Below the pieces are notes generated by a model. It saw nothing but the letters and a program-made list of their open reading frames with translations. It was not told the origin of the DNA and made no database searches. Position numbers and translations under genes: made by a program. 64,000 nucleotides of DNA from Myxococcus stipitatus DSM 14675 (GTDB lineage Bacteria > Myxococcota > Myxococcia > Myxococcales > Myxococcaceae), in the NCBI RefSeq assembly GCF_000331735.1, contig NC_020126.1, forward strand, positions 7,691,501 to 7,755,500, read 5' to 3'. Below are positions 63,379-64,000 of this stretch, one piece after another (position 1 is the stretch's first letter; every line of letters starts with the position of its first letter).

Positions 63379-63876
63379 CTAGGTGAGGTTGATCTTCTCC
63401 GGAGCCGAGGGCCCGGACACCCCGCCCGGACCGCCCTCCGTGCTTCGAGGCGGACTCGCCGTCGCGGCGGGCATGGGGTGGCCTGGAATATGGGGCGTCT
63501 CGGACGCCGGGGGTTCGGTGGTGCTCCCTCCCGCCGACGCACGGAGCCGCGAGGTCGCCTCCTGCATCATCTGCTTGATGGTCATCATGCGCGGGCTGAG
63601 CGGGCCCTCCGCGCCGCTCGAGGAGGACGCCCTCCCGGGCCCCGGCCGAGGCTCACCCTGAATCGCCATGTCGATGTGCTCCAGCTCGCGAATCTGCGCC
63701 TGGAGCAGATGGGAGACCCCTTGCAGCACGTCCCGCTTCGCGCGGAAGAGTTGCTGGATGAAGCCTCGGCCTCCGGGAATCACGGAGTCGACGACCTCGG
63801 CGACCTTGGCCCCTTCCTCGGGCTGGGTCTCGAAGCGGAAGAAGTCCTTGGGCAAACGCTGCTTCTGCCTGGTCAT
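63379..63876 (-). CDS. Phasin-like helical protein of unknown function
   Basis: The 165-aa product has a charged, helical first half (EEGAKVAEVVDSVIPGGRGFIQQLFRAKRDVLQGVSHLLQAQIRELEHIDMAI) of coiled-coil character, resembling phasins or other amphipathic granule-coat proteins, and a disordered Pro/Ser/Gly-rich tail. Its ATG overlaps the stop of the preceding gene (ATGA), so translation is coupled. Any link to the polyketide genes 95 bp downstream is unproven. Confidence 0.5.
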   Translation of the reverse strand: MTRQKQRLPKDFFRFETQPEEGAKVAEVVDSVIPGGRGFIQQLFRAKRDVLQGVSHLLQAQIRELEHIDMAIQGEPRPGPGRASSSSGAEGPLSPRMMTIKQMMQEATSRLRASAGGSTTEPPASETPHIPGHPMPAATASPPRSTEGGPGGVSGPSAPEKINLT

Positions 63877-64000
63877 GTCTGAACCCTTTCTTTCTTGAAC
63901 TCAATGACAAGCTTCTCGCCATCCATCCGGGCCCCCGAGGTGGGGAGCTGCGCGACCATCCTCGGGAGCAGGACATTGCGCCGGAGGGCGCCCACCTGGA
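63873..64000 (-). CDS. C-terminus of an unidentified gene (N-terminus beyond window)
   Basis: An open frame enters from the right edge and ends with TGA at 63873-63875, overlapping the next ATG by 4 bp. The visible 41 residues include VLLPRMVAQLPTSGARMDGE and end VIEFKKERVQT, a plausible folded C-terminus. The ATGA coupling supports a real gene. Family not recognisable. Confidence 0.55.
   Translation of the reverse strand, partial: QVGALRRNVLLPRMVAQLPTSGARMDGEKLVIEFKKERVQT

Noticed and set aside
1-64000. tRNA, rRNA, CRISPR arrays, insertion sequences or att sites
   Set aside because: No cloverleaf-like tRNA, no rRNA stretch, no regular spacer repeats and no transposase-like protein were seen on either strand.

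Overview
The window is about 70% G+C with dense coding on both strands. It carries many secreted Cys-rich and lipoprotein genes, a fulvocin C-type bacteriocin-related gene, large extracellular proteases, a polyketide cluster and an extracellular contractile injection system. This mix points to a predatory myxobacterium, most likely Myxococcaceae (Myxococcus, Corallococcus or a relative). That assignment is inferred from gene content; no rRNA or tRNA gene is visible.

Region 1 (1-25.9 kb) is a mosaic of mostly single-gene units, many with export signals. It holds a truncated secreted protein, a CC0125/CC1285-type lipoprotein, an HsdR-N nuclease-like gene followed by a SIR2-like/transmembrane gene (a possible defence pair), several secreted or lipid-anchored proteins of unknown role, a LamG protein, a lipoprotein amidohydrolase, a fulvocin C-related protein, a LysR regulator divergent from a lipoprotein haloalkane dehalogenase, an S8 protease with NBR1-Ig-like repeats, an M36 metalloprotease, a degenerate RluA-like protein, a leucine-rich-repeat protein and a small lipoprotein.

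Region 2 (25.9-48.8 kb, all minus strand) is one near-gapless eCIS operon. In transcription order it reads: Pvc16/Afp16-like DUF4255 protein, unknown 337-aa protein, sheath, two tube proteins, DUF5908 (Afp6-like), LysM hub protein, VgrG-like spike, PAAR tip, gp25, baseplate J, Afp12-like baseplate protein, a 904-aa protein in the Afp13 slot, tape measure, AAA+ ATPase, and a 1387-aa DUF4157 protein that is the best candidate cargo. A divergent ricin-type lectin gene lies across a 454-bp regulatory region that contains inverted repeats.

Region 3 (49.8-63.3 kb) is a compact, atypical type I polyketide locus on the minus strand: MT-KR-ACP, then a B12/radical-SAM protein of the RiPP C-methyltransferase type, then KS-AT-DH-KR-ACP, then KS-AT. 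A stand-alone ACP gene converges on it. The last AT has lost its catalytic Ser, His and Arg, and the KR of the first protein has lost its catalytic Tyr and Asn. No thioesterase is seen. The KS-AT0 and MT-KR0-ACP proteins may form one split, reduction-dead module. The window ends in two translationally coupled genes of unknown function.
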